Assembly: GCA_973895155.1 (NCBI GenBank)
Contig: OZ316898.1
Location: 15,996,001-16,060,000 of the forward strand
DNA length: 64,000 nucleotides
Source of the DNA: Marsupella aquatica
Lineage: Eukaryota; Marchantiophyta
Reading direction: 5' to 3'
Shown here: positions 31,765 to 43,766 of the stretch, piece after piece
How positions within the stretch are numbered: the first letter of the stretch is position 1
Layout of the letters: each line of letters starts with the position of its first letter
Notes under the pieces: model-generated
Database searches by the model: none
The model's input: only the letters and a program-made list of their open reading frames with translations
Told to the model about the DNA's origin: nothing
Made by a program: the position numbers and the translations under genes

Positions 31765-33938
31765 TTAGTGGGGGCCACGGGAGCAACCGAGGGCACTCAC
31801 CGACCCAGCCTTTCCTTTTTTCCCTTTCTTGGCAGTCACCGGCGTGAATGCCCCATTAGCATCCATGTTGGAAGAAAGCTCCTGTACCGGGGAGGACGAG
31901 GATGAGGGGACAGATTTTTCTAGCACCTCTTTGGACAATTCAGTTGTATGCTGCAAATCTCCTTTGGCTCTCTTTGAAGAGGTTGCTTGATCCTACAAGG
32001 TGGGAGAATCTGAAGAAAAATGATTAGCCCGTAACTGTTTTATTTCCAGTTTGTTTTTGCCCTTTTTAAACGGAGGAGGTGTCCTGAGCTCCAGCTTCCT
32101 TGCCCGATCTTTCTTCATCTGGCTCTTGGTAATGAATTCTTCATATTCAGACATCTCAACATCAGAATCACCGTGATATGAAAATTGTTCGTTTTCTCCA
32201 CTATTGGCCAGTGCATTGGAATTGGAGACAATTGTATTTCCATTATCACTAGCCAGTTTCTCTGTCCTCTGCTGTTCAAGTGAAACTCCAACCTCAACAG
32301 TGTTGTCCTGCTTGATCTCAGGTGATGCAATTGATACAATCTTCCCAACCTCCCACTGTGAATCAGCAATGGCCACTGCTAGTCTATCGACAACCGCAGG
32401 AGGAGAAACAAGGACCCTATAATCAGATAAGGGGCCAGCGAGGAGAGGTTGTTTATTCTGGTCTGCATAATAGAAGCATTTTGTCTGTTGAGGTCTGTCT
32501 TGTCGCCAACAATTGCCTTCTCATTCGGTGTGGAGGTAGAGAGGGAATTTTGTCCCTTATTGATAAGAGAGACAACTTCACTAGGTGCGTGTGAGGGTGC
32601 AATCACCTAATTTATATCAGCTTCCCTAAAATTGTCATCAAGGGGTACAGGTGTCTGAGTGCCAGGAGTGTGATTTTCAATGATTGTGGGATTCAGATTA
32701 CCTATTGTTTGGATTGGATTTTCCGGAGCCACAGCTCCATGTGGAGTAGGAACGTTTGTTTGTATCTTTGTCCCTTCTGTGTTCTCGTTCACCGTGGGCT
32801 TGACAGCACCTAGAGAGGGGCAATTCCTGGCCAAATGTCCACGTTGACTACATCGGAAACAATGATATGGAATATTTTTGAACACCACCGGCTGCCAAAT
32901 CACAATATCATTCCTCACCACCACCTTTACACTGCGAGGAATTTCTCTCTCCATATCCCACAGGATGCAAACCCTATCATGAGGGTAAGAGCTAGCTTCG
33001 TCTCCCTGTATGTAGGTATAAAACTTTCCCAAACGAAGCTGCAATCATGCCTTTCCTACAGTCTTCAAACACCAGATCCGAAAGGGAATCTCAATCCATA
33101 CCGGAAGTTTAGTATACATTTCACAACATATATTAAACGATGGATCCCAAGGAAAAGTGTATACGAATTTCCTGTCCATGAACCAAGGAGCAAAAGTAAG
33201 AGCTTGATCACGGTGAACAGGATTTTCAAACACCACAAGATAAAAGTTCTTCCCAACAAATTTGATTTGTTGCACTGGCCACTGCATTTCGTGGATAAAG
33301 GCCTCTTCCACCCACACCCTAAATGCAGGTAGAAGCGGAGGCCTATCTGTGAAATAACACAGTATGGAGTTTTCATGGAGCTGTTTGACTGATGCAACAG
33401 CCTCTTCGATCGGCCATTCAAAAGTAGTGTGTAATTGTGATGACCAGTCACCAGTGGAATGTGAAGCAATAGCTTGAAGTAGTTTGATGCACTCTGGAGA
33501 AATCATCTCTTCATCCCCCTTTTTGTACGATCCCTCCTCTGTGCGAGCACCATCACCTTGTTCTTGTGCAACTCCGTGATTCTGTTCATAGTCCATTCTA
33601 TCTTCCCAGAGAGGATTTCTCCTGGAGTAGAAAGAAATGTTGTTGGCCTGGTTCTGACTTCGAGTAGATTTATCGAAGAGATCAAACGGCTCTTGTTGAT
33701 TCCCATTACCTGCTCTAACATCTTGATGCGAGAAGCTCTTGCTACCGTAGTTCAGTTGCCCTGTCCTTCCTCCTCTAGAATTCCAATTGCTTTTGCCACC
33801 GTAATACGGGGAGGCCCCTGAATTCAATCCCGAGTGACCACGACCGGAAAATCCACGAGGGTGTACATTTTCCCTAGTTCCACCTCCTGATTGATTCCCG
33901 TATCCACTAGCCGTTCCTGAATCTTCGCCAATCTCCAT
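31765..33938 (-). pseudogene. L1 ORF1 (DUF4283-like domain, CCHC knuckle)
   Basis: Starts MEIGEDSGTASG with a Gly/Asn/Ser/Arg-rich N-terminus. A DUF4283-like RNA-binding segment runs about residues 165-310 (VKQLHENSILCYF, IKFVGKNFYLVVF, FAPWFMDRKF, LPVWIEIPF). A knuckle CFRCSQRGHLARNC follows near residue 355, then a long polar and basic tail. In-frame TGA (33045-33047) and TAG (32607-32609) stops and a frameshift near 32376 inactivate it. This is the ORF1 layout common to plant L1 elements and contrasts with LINE-A ORF1. Confidence 0.8.
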
Positions 33939-34688
33939 TTCAGATACCTGTCTAACAAGACTAGTTGTAATCGCGTTCTATCTACTTGGATTGTAACAAG
34001 TGCTCAATAGTTTAGTATCTACCTTCAGCTGCGCCAAAATTTGTGAGTCACTCCATGTTAATCCTCATCCAATTCTATCAACGAGTACTTCCGTCATCTC
34101 TATAGAACTGTGCCCTTAAGCAGGGCAAAGCTTGATCAGGCTAAAAACCCCTCAACATATAGGACAGTGCCCAAAACACTCAACGCAACAAACTCAATTC
34201 CGAAGTAACCAAAATGCGCAGAACAATCCGCCGACGCTAGAATCTTAATGCCATCGCCAATCCCTAAACAAAACTACCATCGTTCTCACAAAACCCCCCG
34301 AAAAACCCCAAGCACCATCGCAAAGATTGTCCAACAACCGCCACCCCAAAACCTCCACACGTGTGCTCCATCTCAGTACTCTCAGTTCCTCCTAAAGCGT
34401 CATCGTGATCCTCTGTGCTCTTTGGAACTCTGCACAAGTATTAATTCTCTTTAGTTTTTGCTGTTGGAGTATCGCTGGCTGCTTCACCTCTATTGGTGCT
34501 GCCGCTGTGCTCTTCTCCTCTTACTTCATTACTCCTGGGACATGCTTTTCTCTCAAGCTTCTGCTGTTGAGAGTTTTTTCCTGGCCTTGGGTCTTTTTTT
34601 ATTTCCTTTCCTGGTCTTTTGGCCCTTGCCTGTTTCTCCTTGACCGTGGGGTTTACGCGGTTATATTTTAAAATTAAAAAGTTTTAAA

Positions 34689-34707
34689 GAAGTTATTCAT
34701 AGACTTG
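34689..34707 (+). repeat. Right target-site duplication of the L1 insertion
   Basis: Exact copy of 28303-28321. Ty3 RNase H sense continues for only a few codons (EVIHRLGVV) before the sequence changes to a Pro/Arg-rich stretch unlike Ty3, so the element is truncated here. Confidence 0.9.
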
Positions 34708-34734
34708 GTGTGGTGCGTCCCATGGCTCCCCAAA

Positions 34735-35585
34735 CCCAAGAAAACCCCCTTGCTCAAGCCGATTCCCGCAGGTTTCATCCTAGGCGAGGCCGTTTCCGCG
34801 GCTTAGCGGCATGGGACGCTGCTAACTCTCCTTCTACTACTATTAACATTTTACACACATATACTGGACAGATCCTTCATCGGGTCATGAGATACTTAGC
34901 CGGCCTATTCTAGGCCTTCCCTTGTATTCCTCTCCTGGTCTTCCATTAGGTATGTTTGGATTCCGCTGCCGGAATGATCCCCAATTGGCTTGGTTAAGCA
35001 GCTAAGACCTCTCTCAGCTCGACACATCCAACTCTCACTCCCTTGCTACTTCCCTTCATTGATGTGGGCACTCTTCACACAAGTTAATGCGACACACAAA
35101 TAGCAAAATGACTCATTCTGACTGAGTTATACCATGCACTTGCCATACAAACAGTACATCTCATACACAAACTCTGCGAACTAAGCCGTGAGGCCAACTC
35201 TATTCAGTTCTTAGGCATGAGGAAACATGAATATACACAAGGGTCACTGTATAACTAACCGAGAGCTTCTCTTACTACTTGATCCCAGCCCTGCTGGTGC
35301 AACTAAAAACTTGCTAAAGAAGAGGCCCTGGACTCCCCGCTGCCCAGGTATTTATCCTGGCAGCGGATCTGTCCAGAACTTCGCTGCGTAAGCTTAATCT
35401 ATCCTACCTGTAATCTACCTAATTGTACAGCGAGGCAGGAGCACAAGTGTTGTTCCTACCAGTAGATCCGCCATCCCACTAATCTAAGTGTCAGGGCCGT
35501 CCCCTGGTCTTGATCATAATCCTAAACTTGGAGATCTGAGCCCGCCCTGCCCACTCACGCCTCCTACCTCCACATCCGCCCTTCC
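34735..35585. other. No gene recognised
   Basis: Between the Ty3 break and copy B. There is no integrase, chromodomain or LTR of the Ty3 element. The part at 35330-35585 probably belongs to the 3' flank of copy B, with a vague resemblance to the spacer at 5320-5640. Confidence 0.4.
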
Positions 35586-38500
35586 TTAAAGGAACGACAC
35601 CCTTGCACCGTCACGACACCGGTGGCAGATCCTCAATGGACGCCCCAACGCTTCCCCCGCAGCCACTGCCATCGGTCCATCCTCTGACAGATTACCTGCC
35701 CCGGACTGAGTCAACTCTTCATCGGCTTGACTGGGTCCACCCTCGGCTTTGGCCTCAGCATCGGTCACGGCCTTCAATACGGCTTCGGCCTCCCCGTCAT
35801 GTTTTAGTGGAGGATCCGGTACCTCGGCTTCATCAATAGCTGTCCCGACCTCGGCCTTGCCATCCCCATCTTCTTCAACAGGTGGATCTACTGCCGTGAC
35901 CATGCCGGAGGTTGGTGCCGGGTTGACCTCCTGGGTCACAACGGCTTGGTAAGCCTATAACTCCCAGACCCAAAAGGTTTCTGCTTCTTCTTCTTCCCTG
36001 TTTCGGTAGCTGGTCCCTTCCCCTTGCTACCTACCTCCGGCACCGGGGCGTGTGTCTCGGCTTGTCTTTTGGCCAGTACCCCTCTTGATAATGGAGTTCC
36101 CACAATTGGAGTTGGACCAGATGAAGCTAAGCACTTAAATACTACGGCCTGTTTCTTTAGCCGCTCCGTTTGGTTGTCGGCCCGCCGCTGTAAGTTCTCC
36201 ATCTTCCTGGTGGTTTCCTCCAACTCCTCCTGGGCTTCCTTCAGGTCCTTCCGTCCCTCCTGCAACTCCTTTCTGGCTTCCTCCAATTCCAATTTTAAGG
36301 TAGCCCTCTCCTCCTGGGTTGCTCTTAGCTCCTTGTCAAGCTCCGCTACGACCTCAGACTCCATCTTATTCATCTTGGCATAAGTCTGGTCGAGCTAGTC
36401 GTCCTTCTCACGCAGGTCGGCCTTGAAGCTGGCCGTCAGGGATGCAAGCTCCTCCTGCAGCGCAATAATCCCTTGATAGGATTTCCCTAACTCGGCCTCC
36501 TTCTGCTCAAGGACTCTGCGGACATCCTCGAGCTCTCCTTTCAACGCCCTCTCCTTTCTCTGAGTCTCCGCCATGGCCCGGTTGTTGGCGATTATGTGGG
36601 CCTCCTCTGCGTCCCTCAGCTCCTGCTTCCACTTTTCCCTGTCCTTGACCGCGCCGGCCAACTCTCCTTGGGTCCGAGTCAGTTTATCTTTGATAATCTG
36701 ATTGCCAGACTGTGCGGCATCCAATTGTCCTTGCATGATGTTTAGCTCATGCCGCTTAATCCGTAGCTCATCTTGGGCTTTCTTGGCCGCCTACAGGTCT
36801 TCCACCTCGGCTTCCATCTCCCTAAGCCGCCGAATGACCTTGTCCTTCTTGCTTCTCTCCAAAGCCACCGCTTCTTCTAATCGGTGCTTCTCCAACATCT
36901 CCCTCTAGAAAAAAGGTCCCTGCTCCAACTCCTCCCCAAAGATGTTGAGCGGCAGGTCCCCACACATCTCCCCGTACTCCATGGCTCTATCTTTAGCATA
37001 GGTGGAGTAAGTAGAAGTCATCGGCATCAACCACCTTGGCCTCTGTTCCCAAGCCGCCTTGGAGATTTCTTCTACGGTGGCAAGAGGGTTGCTTCTTTTT
37101 TTGGCAAGCCGCCTGATGTCCTCCGGCCAATCTCCTCCTGGTAAATCTTTCTCCCTAGCCAGGGCTGCTTTCTCTTCCTCCCTAAGTCGCTCTTGAAAAT
37201 CTTGTGCCGTGTACTTTATGTCGTCAAAGCTCGAGGGAGCAACCTCTGGTGGGGGAGACTCGGGGCTACTCTGCTGGGTGGGGTCCCCTTGAACTACTCT
37301 TGGAAGCGTGGGGATAAACCGGCCACAGGTCCTTACTCCTGGAACATGATGATCCGACCCATAGCCGGAGTTATCATTGTTGTAGTCCTCCACCGCCTCC
37401 TCCACTGCTCTCGGGGGTCTCACTATATGGATGCCTCCCCATCACCTGCGATGTTTTTAGGCTTCGGACCCCCTAAAATGTAAGAAAAAAATTATTTTTT
37501 TGACCCCTATAAAGTTGGAATATTCTTGGAATATTCTAAAATTTTGGTTATAAGGACCCTAATGTTCTTATAAGTCCCAAAATTGGATTTAAAAGACCCT
37601 ATTGTTCTTCTCAGAAAATTCTTAAGTCTTCCCTTCGAACCAATAAAATGACCCTATACTTCATCGCACGTGATATGTCATTTTTGTGGAAGTGAAACCC
37701 CCGAGCCACTGCTTGGACTCCCGACTTCCCCCTCTGTTCCCCTGGTCCTGCCGTGAAAATGGCCTACAGATCACGGGCTCTTGTTCCTCCTCTGGTTTCT
37801 AGGCTGTCCTCTCCCTCTACTTTCCGCGGGAAGGAGCCTTAGGCTGCTCTGCCTCCGATTCGGGGCTTGAGGTTCCCACATACATTCGAACTCCCGGCTT
37901 GTGTTCCGGTCTCCTTCTCTCCTTGGCTCCGATAAAGGGGTTTTCCCTCCTGAGTCGGCTTAGGCCGGCCTCTGGGGCAGTGTCCTGTACCGGTGCCATT
38001 GCCGTTGCCGGTGCCGTTCTCTCCTTCTCCAGCAATTTCAGCAGGTTCTGCATGCCTGATTGTTGCATCGGCAAGTCTTCTTTCCTTGGCCGAAACACCT
38101 GCTTGATCGTAGGACTGGCAGGCTGGTTGGGCTCTTCTGTTGCCGGCCTCTGCTCCGGAACCTCCTCCGGTGCCCTTGCCGATAGGGGAAGTACTGGGGC
38201 AAAGATTTGATTTCTGGCATACCGGCACAACAGCGGCATGTGATAGCCAAGCCGGGACACGCTTCCCACGCCGATCACCTGCTGTTCCTCCTTGAAGATC
38301 TTCTTCAGTTGGTTGAGGAGGTACCCGTTGTAATCCCGGTTAGGTTTGGCCTTTCTGCCAGGTAGACCTAAGCCTTGCCGATCTCTGCCCTCGGCAAGTT
38401 ACAATGCATGGTCACCCACAAGAAATCGATCATCTCTCCGATGTGCGGGTTGGTGCAGGTGTTCCGGAAGAAGCCATTCTTCATTGATGGTCCTGGGAAC

Positions 38501-39613
38501 GATCGGAACTCCTTGTCAGGTAAGGTCTTCCTGGTATCAGCCTTGGTCTTATTACCCATCGGCAAGCCAAACACCTCGGCAATCATCCGGGGAGTGAGAT
38601 AGAAATCCTTCCCATACACCCTCGTGGAATTGGTCTCGGGTTCCCATGATCCCACGAATTCTAATAAGTCTGAGTCCGGCACCTCTGGCTTCAGCCATGG
38701 TAATCTTACGAAGGCTTCCAAGCCGGATCCGGCCATGAAGCCTTGGTACTTCTTGGTCTGCATGGCCGTAAAGCATGCATCCTCCTCCCGTGCAAAATGT
38801 AATTGCACTTCCTCTGGTAGGGTCGCCGCCCAACCTTTCCAGGTGTCATCCTTTGTTGGAATGGCATTGATGGGATCGACCTCCTCCTCTTTGGCTTCTC
38901 CTTGCCTCCTGTTCTGCTGCTTTGCTGGCTTCCTTGGTGCCGCCGACCTCGTTCTTTTTGCCGGGGTGGCCTCTTTGTTGTTGTTTCCTTTCCTCTTCAT
39001 CTCGGCTGCCGTGGATGTTTCTCCTAGCACAGTTGCCTTTGTCCACCCCTCCGTGCTACCCTTCAACTCCCAGTGCGCGTCATTGCAGCGGTTGATGGCT
39101 TCCCGAATGCCGACGATTCTGTCTTCGCAAAACAGAAGGTCATCGAGCTGATTGGCAGTAGGATTCCACAAGAACTCGGCCTTGATGAGTTCTCCTCCTA
39201 AGAAGGCAGACTTCTGCAGCTCCCATAGTCGAGCGAGCTCCTGCCGTTCTCGAGCTGCTCTCTCTAATTCTTCATCCTCGTAAGTCCTAATGTACTCAGT
39301 TGCCCGTTGAACAGGCATCCCCAAAAATGTGCCGCTTGATTGACGTTGCTCATACCCTCCTTGACTCGATCATTGGTATGTGCTCCCGCCCAGAGTGCTT
39401 GCCTAAGCAGTTGACAGTAGTTGGCCTTCCGTAGTCGTCTGCCCAATTTGTGCTTGCAAATGAGCCACCATTCCTCGCAAGCTGTCCTTACCCCTCTCCT
39501 CCTCTAGTCTTCCTACCGTTGGTTACCCCTAGTCGCCGATGCTTAGCGCACCCTAACTCTAATCGTGTTCTCTCCCCCGACGTTCTTACCTCCGGCCTCG
39601 GCCCGGGTTCCAT
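35586..39613 (-). pseudogene. Copy B, plant-transposon-like protein with coiled coil
   Basis: The most complete copy in layout. From the ATG at 39613: basic N-terminus, helical NQAAHFWGCL region (39400-39330), linker, globular VYGKDFYLTPRMIAEVFGLP segment (about 38640-38560), Pro-rich linker with FRPRKEDLPMQQ (about 38090), an acidic linker (DYNNDNSGYGSDHH, about 37380), a segment at 37250-36920 (FQERLREEEKAALAREKD), then a long coiled coil (36900-36100) and a basic tail ending near 35950. Total intact length would be above 1,000 residues. It is broken by a frameshift near 39320, several TAG stops and the 296-bp MITE at 37410-37705. Function is not known; copies A, C and D make it a transposable or transposon-amplified gene. 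Confidence 0.6.
37402..37713. mobile_element. hAT-like MITE (296 bp) with 8-bp target duplication
   Basis: Terminal inverted repeats CTCGGGGGTCTCAC (37410-37423) and GTGAAACCCCCGAG (37692-37705), 13 of 14 matching. Flanked by CCACTGCT on both sides (37402-37409 and 37706-37713). Copies A and C lack the insertion at the equivalent place, giving an empty site. The interior is AT-rich and non-coding. An 8-bp duplication with short terminal repeats is typical of hAT-superfamily non-autonomous elements. Confidence 0.88.
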
Positions 39614-39729
39614 AGTCACCCTTAATTGTTTATATTTCCTTGTTTTTTGTTACTATACTCATGTGTTTATAGGGTACACCTCTGTTTTCCCCACTTAACT
39701 GGCCTAGTGATTCCTGGCTAGGCATCACA

Positions 39730-42700
39730 GTCACAGTGGCATCCCAAACAACGCACGAATGGCAAGAAACAAAGTAAATCTAGGAAAAGATTTGCTTCAA
39801 GGGGGAAGTCCCAGGAGAGAAAGCTAGTAGTCTACTAGAAGTGTCACAAAGTTGGTCACGTTAAGAGGGATTGTAAGGGTAAGGCAGTTGAATCTTCATC
39901 AGCCAATGTGGCTAGTGCTGATGGAGAAGTTGATTTACTCAATGATGAGTATGTTTTATAAAGTCAGGAGTATGCCCCGTGCACATCATCTAGGAGAGCA
40001 AATGATGTGTGGATTCTTGACTGTGCTTGCTCCTTTCACATTTGTTACATTTGCGAGTATTTCAATTCTTATTCTATGTCAAACGGTTCAGTTTTGATAG
40101 AAAATGATCACTCCTGTCGAGTTGAGGGTATTGGGACTGTAAAAATTCAAATGTTTGATGGCATTGTGCGCACAGTGTCTGGAGTCAGGTTTGTACCTGG
40201 CATGCGTAAGAATTTGATTTCACTTGGTGTGTTGGATACAAATGGTCATCAATGACGAGTAATTGATGGTGAACTTCAAGTCATGTCAAGAGAGACAGTG
40301 ATTTTGAAGGGGAGCAGACAGAAGAATTTGTATGTGCTGCAGGGCAATACAATATGTGGAGAAGCCAATGTAACCAAGTCTCACGAGAAAATGACTCAAC
40401 TGTGGCACTCACGGCTAGGCCACATGAGTGAGAAGGGTTTGGCAATCTTGCGGAAGAATGGGCTCATTTCTTGTTTACAGTCTTGTAAATTGGATTTCTG
40501 TGAGCATTGCATTTTTGGAAAGCAGCATCGTTGTGCTTTTGGTGTTGGAACTCATCATTCCATTTGAGCAGTTCTTGAGTACATACATAGTGACGTGTGG
40601 GGACCATCCCCGACTCCCTCACATTCTGGAAAATTATACTATGTATCCTTTATTGACGATTACTCGAGATTTGTATAGATTTATTTCATGACGCATAAGT
40701 CTGATGTCTTGTCCATTTTTACAAAGTGGAAGGCCCAAGTGGAGAATCAGACGGGAAACACGGTTAAGTGTTTGGATACCAGGGTGAAGAGTCTAAGGTT
40801 AGACAACGGCGGGGAGTACACTTCATTAGAATTTGAAGAGTACTATGCAGAACAGGGGATTACTCGTCATCTCACCATAGTTTATACTCCACAGCAGAAT
40901 GGTGTCGCTGAGAAGCTCAATCGAACACTATTGGAGCGGTCATGGAGTATGCTGAGCCAATCAGGTTTACCACAAGAATTTTGGGCAAAAGCTGTCAATA
41001 CCGTAGCTTATTTGGTAAATCTTTCTCCTTCTAGTGCAATCAATTTCAAAACGTCATTTGAAATGCGTTATAAGCGGCAAGCAGACTATCATGGCTTGGT
41101 AGTTTTTGGAAGTGATGCATATGCTCTCACACCAAAGCAGAATAGGACCAAGTTGGATCCTACCTCCAAGAAATATATTTTTCTTGGGTATCAGAGTGGT
41201 GTGAAGGCCTACAGGCTATGGGATCCTATTGCCTGTAAGCTCGTTGTCAGTAGGGATGTTTCCTTCAATGAATCTAGATTATTGAAGGAGGGGGAGAATA
41301 CTCAGGTCTCCCGTACTGACAAAGGAAAATCTCCTATCCCGGATCTCGTTGAGGGGGAGATTGATCATGAAGTGCATGATCGGAAAGAATGAGGTGCTCC
41401 AAGCATGGAGCTGGTTCCTATGCCAGAGGAACAAGAGGAGTTTATTGATGCTGGTGAGCAGCAAGTGGATGCTGCTGAGCTTCAAATTGTACCAGTAGAC
41501 GCAATTCAACCGAAGTCATCGGCTAGAAGAACATTTGGTCGCACTGTACGTGCTCCTCCTAGGTATGGACAGTGGGTTGATTCATCTCAATTGCAAGAGG
41601 ACAATTTTGTAGCTAATGATGAGGGTGATGCGTTGGTTTTGGAAGAAGGGGAACCTTCTTCATTTCATGAGGCAAGTGCTTCGAAGGAGAAGCAAGAGTG
41701 GACTGCAACAATGCAAACGGAGATGCAGTCACTGAAGGATAACAAAACTTGGGAGCTTGTTAAGCTGCCTAAGGGTCAGCAAGTGGTGGACAGTAAGTGG
41801 ATATACAAGCTGAAGGATCAGTCTACGGGAGGTGGATCGAAGGTCTACAAGGCTAGGTTGGTAGCCAAGGGATTCACACAGGAAAAAGGTGTGGATTATA
41901 ATGAGGTCTTCTCACCAGTTGCTAAGTACTCAACAATATGGCTATTGTGTGTGCTTGTTGTAATATTTGGTCTGCTGCTAGATCAGATGGATGTTGTCAC
42001 AACTTTCCTCTATGGCACCTTGGAAGAGGTGATCTTCATGAGATAGCAGCTAGGTTTTGTGAAGAGAGGACAGGAGAAACTGGTTTGCAGATTGCTGAAA
42101 TCCTTGTATGGGTTGAAGCAGTCACCAAGACAATGGAATAAATGGTTTGACGATTGGATTCGGTCACAAGGTTTTCACAGGAGTGTGTTTGACCCTTGTG
42201 TATATTTGAAACCGGTGAAGAATGTTGTCTTTGGATTCATTGTTTTAGTACTTTATGTGGATGACATGTTTATTGTGGCCAAGAATAGGTCTGAGATTGT
42301 TAAGCTTAAGACACTACTCAGTGCAAAGTTTAAGATGAAGGACCTAGGGCAAGCTAAGAGGATTTTGGGTATGGAGATCACTAGGGACTTCGAGGCTGGT
42401 AAACTTACTATGGTTGACACAGAGCAACTATGCGAGGAAGGTAATTGCTAGGTTCAACATGGGGGATAGTAAGCCATTAAGTACCCCTTTGGCTGCACAC
42501 TTCAAATTGTCATCAGCTTTTTGTCCCACAGATGCGATAGAGAAGGGGCTGATGTCAAAGGTTCCTTATGATAAGGCAGTGGGAAGTCTCATGTATTTGA
42601 TGACTTGCACTAGACCAAATCTTGCCATGGCTATGGGCAAAGTGAGTAGGTACATGTCGAATCCAGGGAAGTTACACTGGGAAGCAATGAAGTGGATTAT

Positions 42701-43408
42701 CAGGTACTTGAAGGGTACCATGGATCGTGGTCTTTTATTTGATGCAAATGCAAAGAATGCAAGATCATTGATTGGCTATGTAAATTTTGACTATGGACAA
42801 GATCTGGACCGAAGGAGATCAACAACAGGGTACGTGTTCACACTTGGCGGTGGATGCATAAGTTGGAGGTCTACTTTGCAGAAGCGGAGTGTGTTGCAAC
42901 AGCGAAAGTAGCAAAGGAAGCGATTTGGTTGGATAGACTTATCACTGAAATGGGATTGCCACAGGGGAATGTGAAGCTCCATTGTGATAGTCAAAGTGCG
43001 CTCCACCTTGCTGTGAACTAGATGATGGACAATAGAGTGAAGCACATAGATGTCAGGTACCATTTTATCAGGCAGGCTGTGTCTGATAATTTATTTGAGC
43101 TAGTCAAGATAGACGGTAAACTTAACCCAACTGATGTATTTACCAAAGTGATTCCTTCGGAAAGTTTCTATAGACATCGTGATGTGCTGCAGGTTTTACA
43201 ATTGCGTCACAAGTAAGGGTTTTTCTTAACATTCGCTGTAATTACTGATATATGCTCTTCTTCACTTCTAGTAATAGGCTACGGCTTAGTTCTGGTTTGC
43301 TCTAGTTAGAGAGGGGAAACCATGTTGGTTTTCATCCAGAACTTCCTGCTGAGGAATCATATAGGTTAGAAATATTACCTTCCCCTAGACCAGAGTCAAG
43401 GGGGATAT
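39730..43408 (+). pseudogene. Ty1/copia polyprotein, defective
   Basis: Order protease, integrase, RT, RNase H as in copia. A knuckle remnant lies near 39840-39875 (gag end). Protease: VWILDCACSFHIC near 40008. Integrase: LWHSRLGHMSEKGL, CEHCIFGKQHR zinc finger (40400-40530), LRLDNGGEY and TPQQNGVAEKLNRTLLE (40800-40940). RT: VDSKWIYKLK, ARLVAKGFTQEKGVDY, LLKSLYGLKQSPRQWNKW and the catalytic LYVDDMFIV (42250-42280). RNase H: TCTRPNLAMAMGKVSRYMS, then HCDSQSALHL and KHIDVRYHFIR (to 43216). Stops or frameshifts near 40255, 40566, 40676, 41392, 42046, 42420, 42890 and 43020. The 5' LTR, primer-binding site and most of gag are missing; the 5' break coincides with the end of copy B's flank. Confidence 0.9.
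43398..43405 (+). promoter_or_regulatory. Copia polypurine tract
   Basis: AAGGGGGA in a purine-rich stretch 4 bp before the TGTTAGATATT that starts the LTR. It would prime plus-strand DNA synthesis. Confidence 0.7.
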
Positions 43409-43751
43409 TGTTAGATATTTACTCAAGGTCTAGGGTTACGACATGGAACCATAGTTAGACTAACTATAGTCGGAGACGTGGTTAGGTTAACTAGGATGCA
43501 CACTATATGCCAAGCGGTGTTTGCTTGGATAAGTGGAACTTAGGCTCATTGTTATGGAGCCACTTGAGAGATGAGGAGAGCTTACACTGTGGAGACTTGG
43601 TATGGCCGACGGGCTTAGAGTTTAGTAAAACTCTCTTGTGTGTTCTCGTAAACGTAGCCTCAAGGAGGTGAACCACGTATCTCTTGTGTCGACTACTTGC
43701 GCAGTGGATGTGTCATGTGCTTACCGTTACGAGTGTCATCTATGCTCAACA
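43409..43751 (+). repeat. Copia 3' LTR
   Basis: Begins TGTTAGATATTTACTC right after the polypurine tract and appears to end CTCAACA (TG...CA), about 343 bp. The end is inferred without a second LTR to compare. A diverged LINE-A-like element begins about 10 bp beyond it. Confidence 0.65.
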
Positions 43752-43766
43752 ATGTGATCTAGAGCA

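Larger units (their letters stand above)
28322..34688 (-). mobile_element. L1 LINE with 5' inversion, inserted in Ty3 RNase H
   Basis: Bounded by a perfect 19-bp direct repeat. From the left edge to about 34380 it is an antisense L1: ORF2 cut inside the region after FADD at the left edge, then upstream through RT, EN, ORF1 and 5' UTR. From about 34400 to 34688 the strand flips: sense-oriented DNA ending in TTTTAAAATTAAAAAG just before the right duplication looks like an L1 3' end. Inverted 5' segment, sense 3' segment, A-rich end and duplication are the signature of twin priming; the part of ORF2 between the two segments is missing. A LINE-B copy (30427-31455) is nested inside. Confidence 0.8.

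Noticed and set aside
34248-34671. Plus-strand membrane-protein-like frame (Leu/Phe-rich)
   Set aside because: It is the pyrimidine-rich 3' end and the 5' UTR antisense of the inverted L1; hydrophobicity comes from T/C-rich DNA.
42791-43063. Minus-strand frame inside the copia RNase H
   Set aside because: Shadow of the recognised copia coding sequence on the opposite strand.
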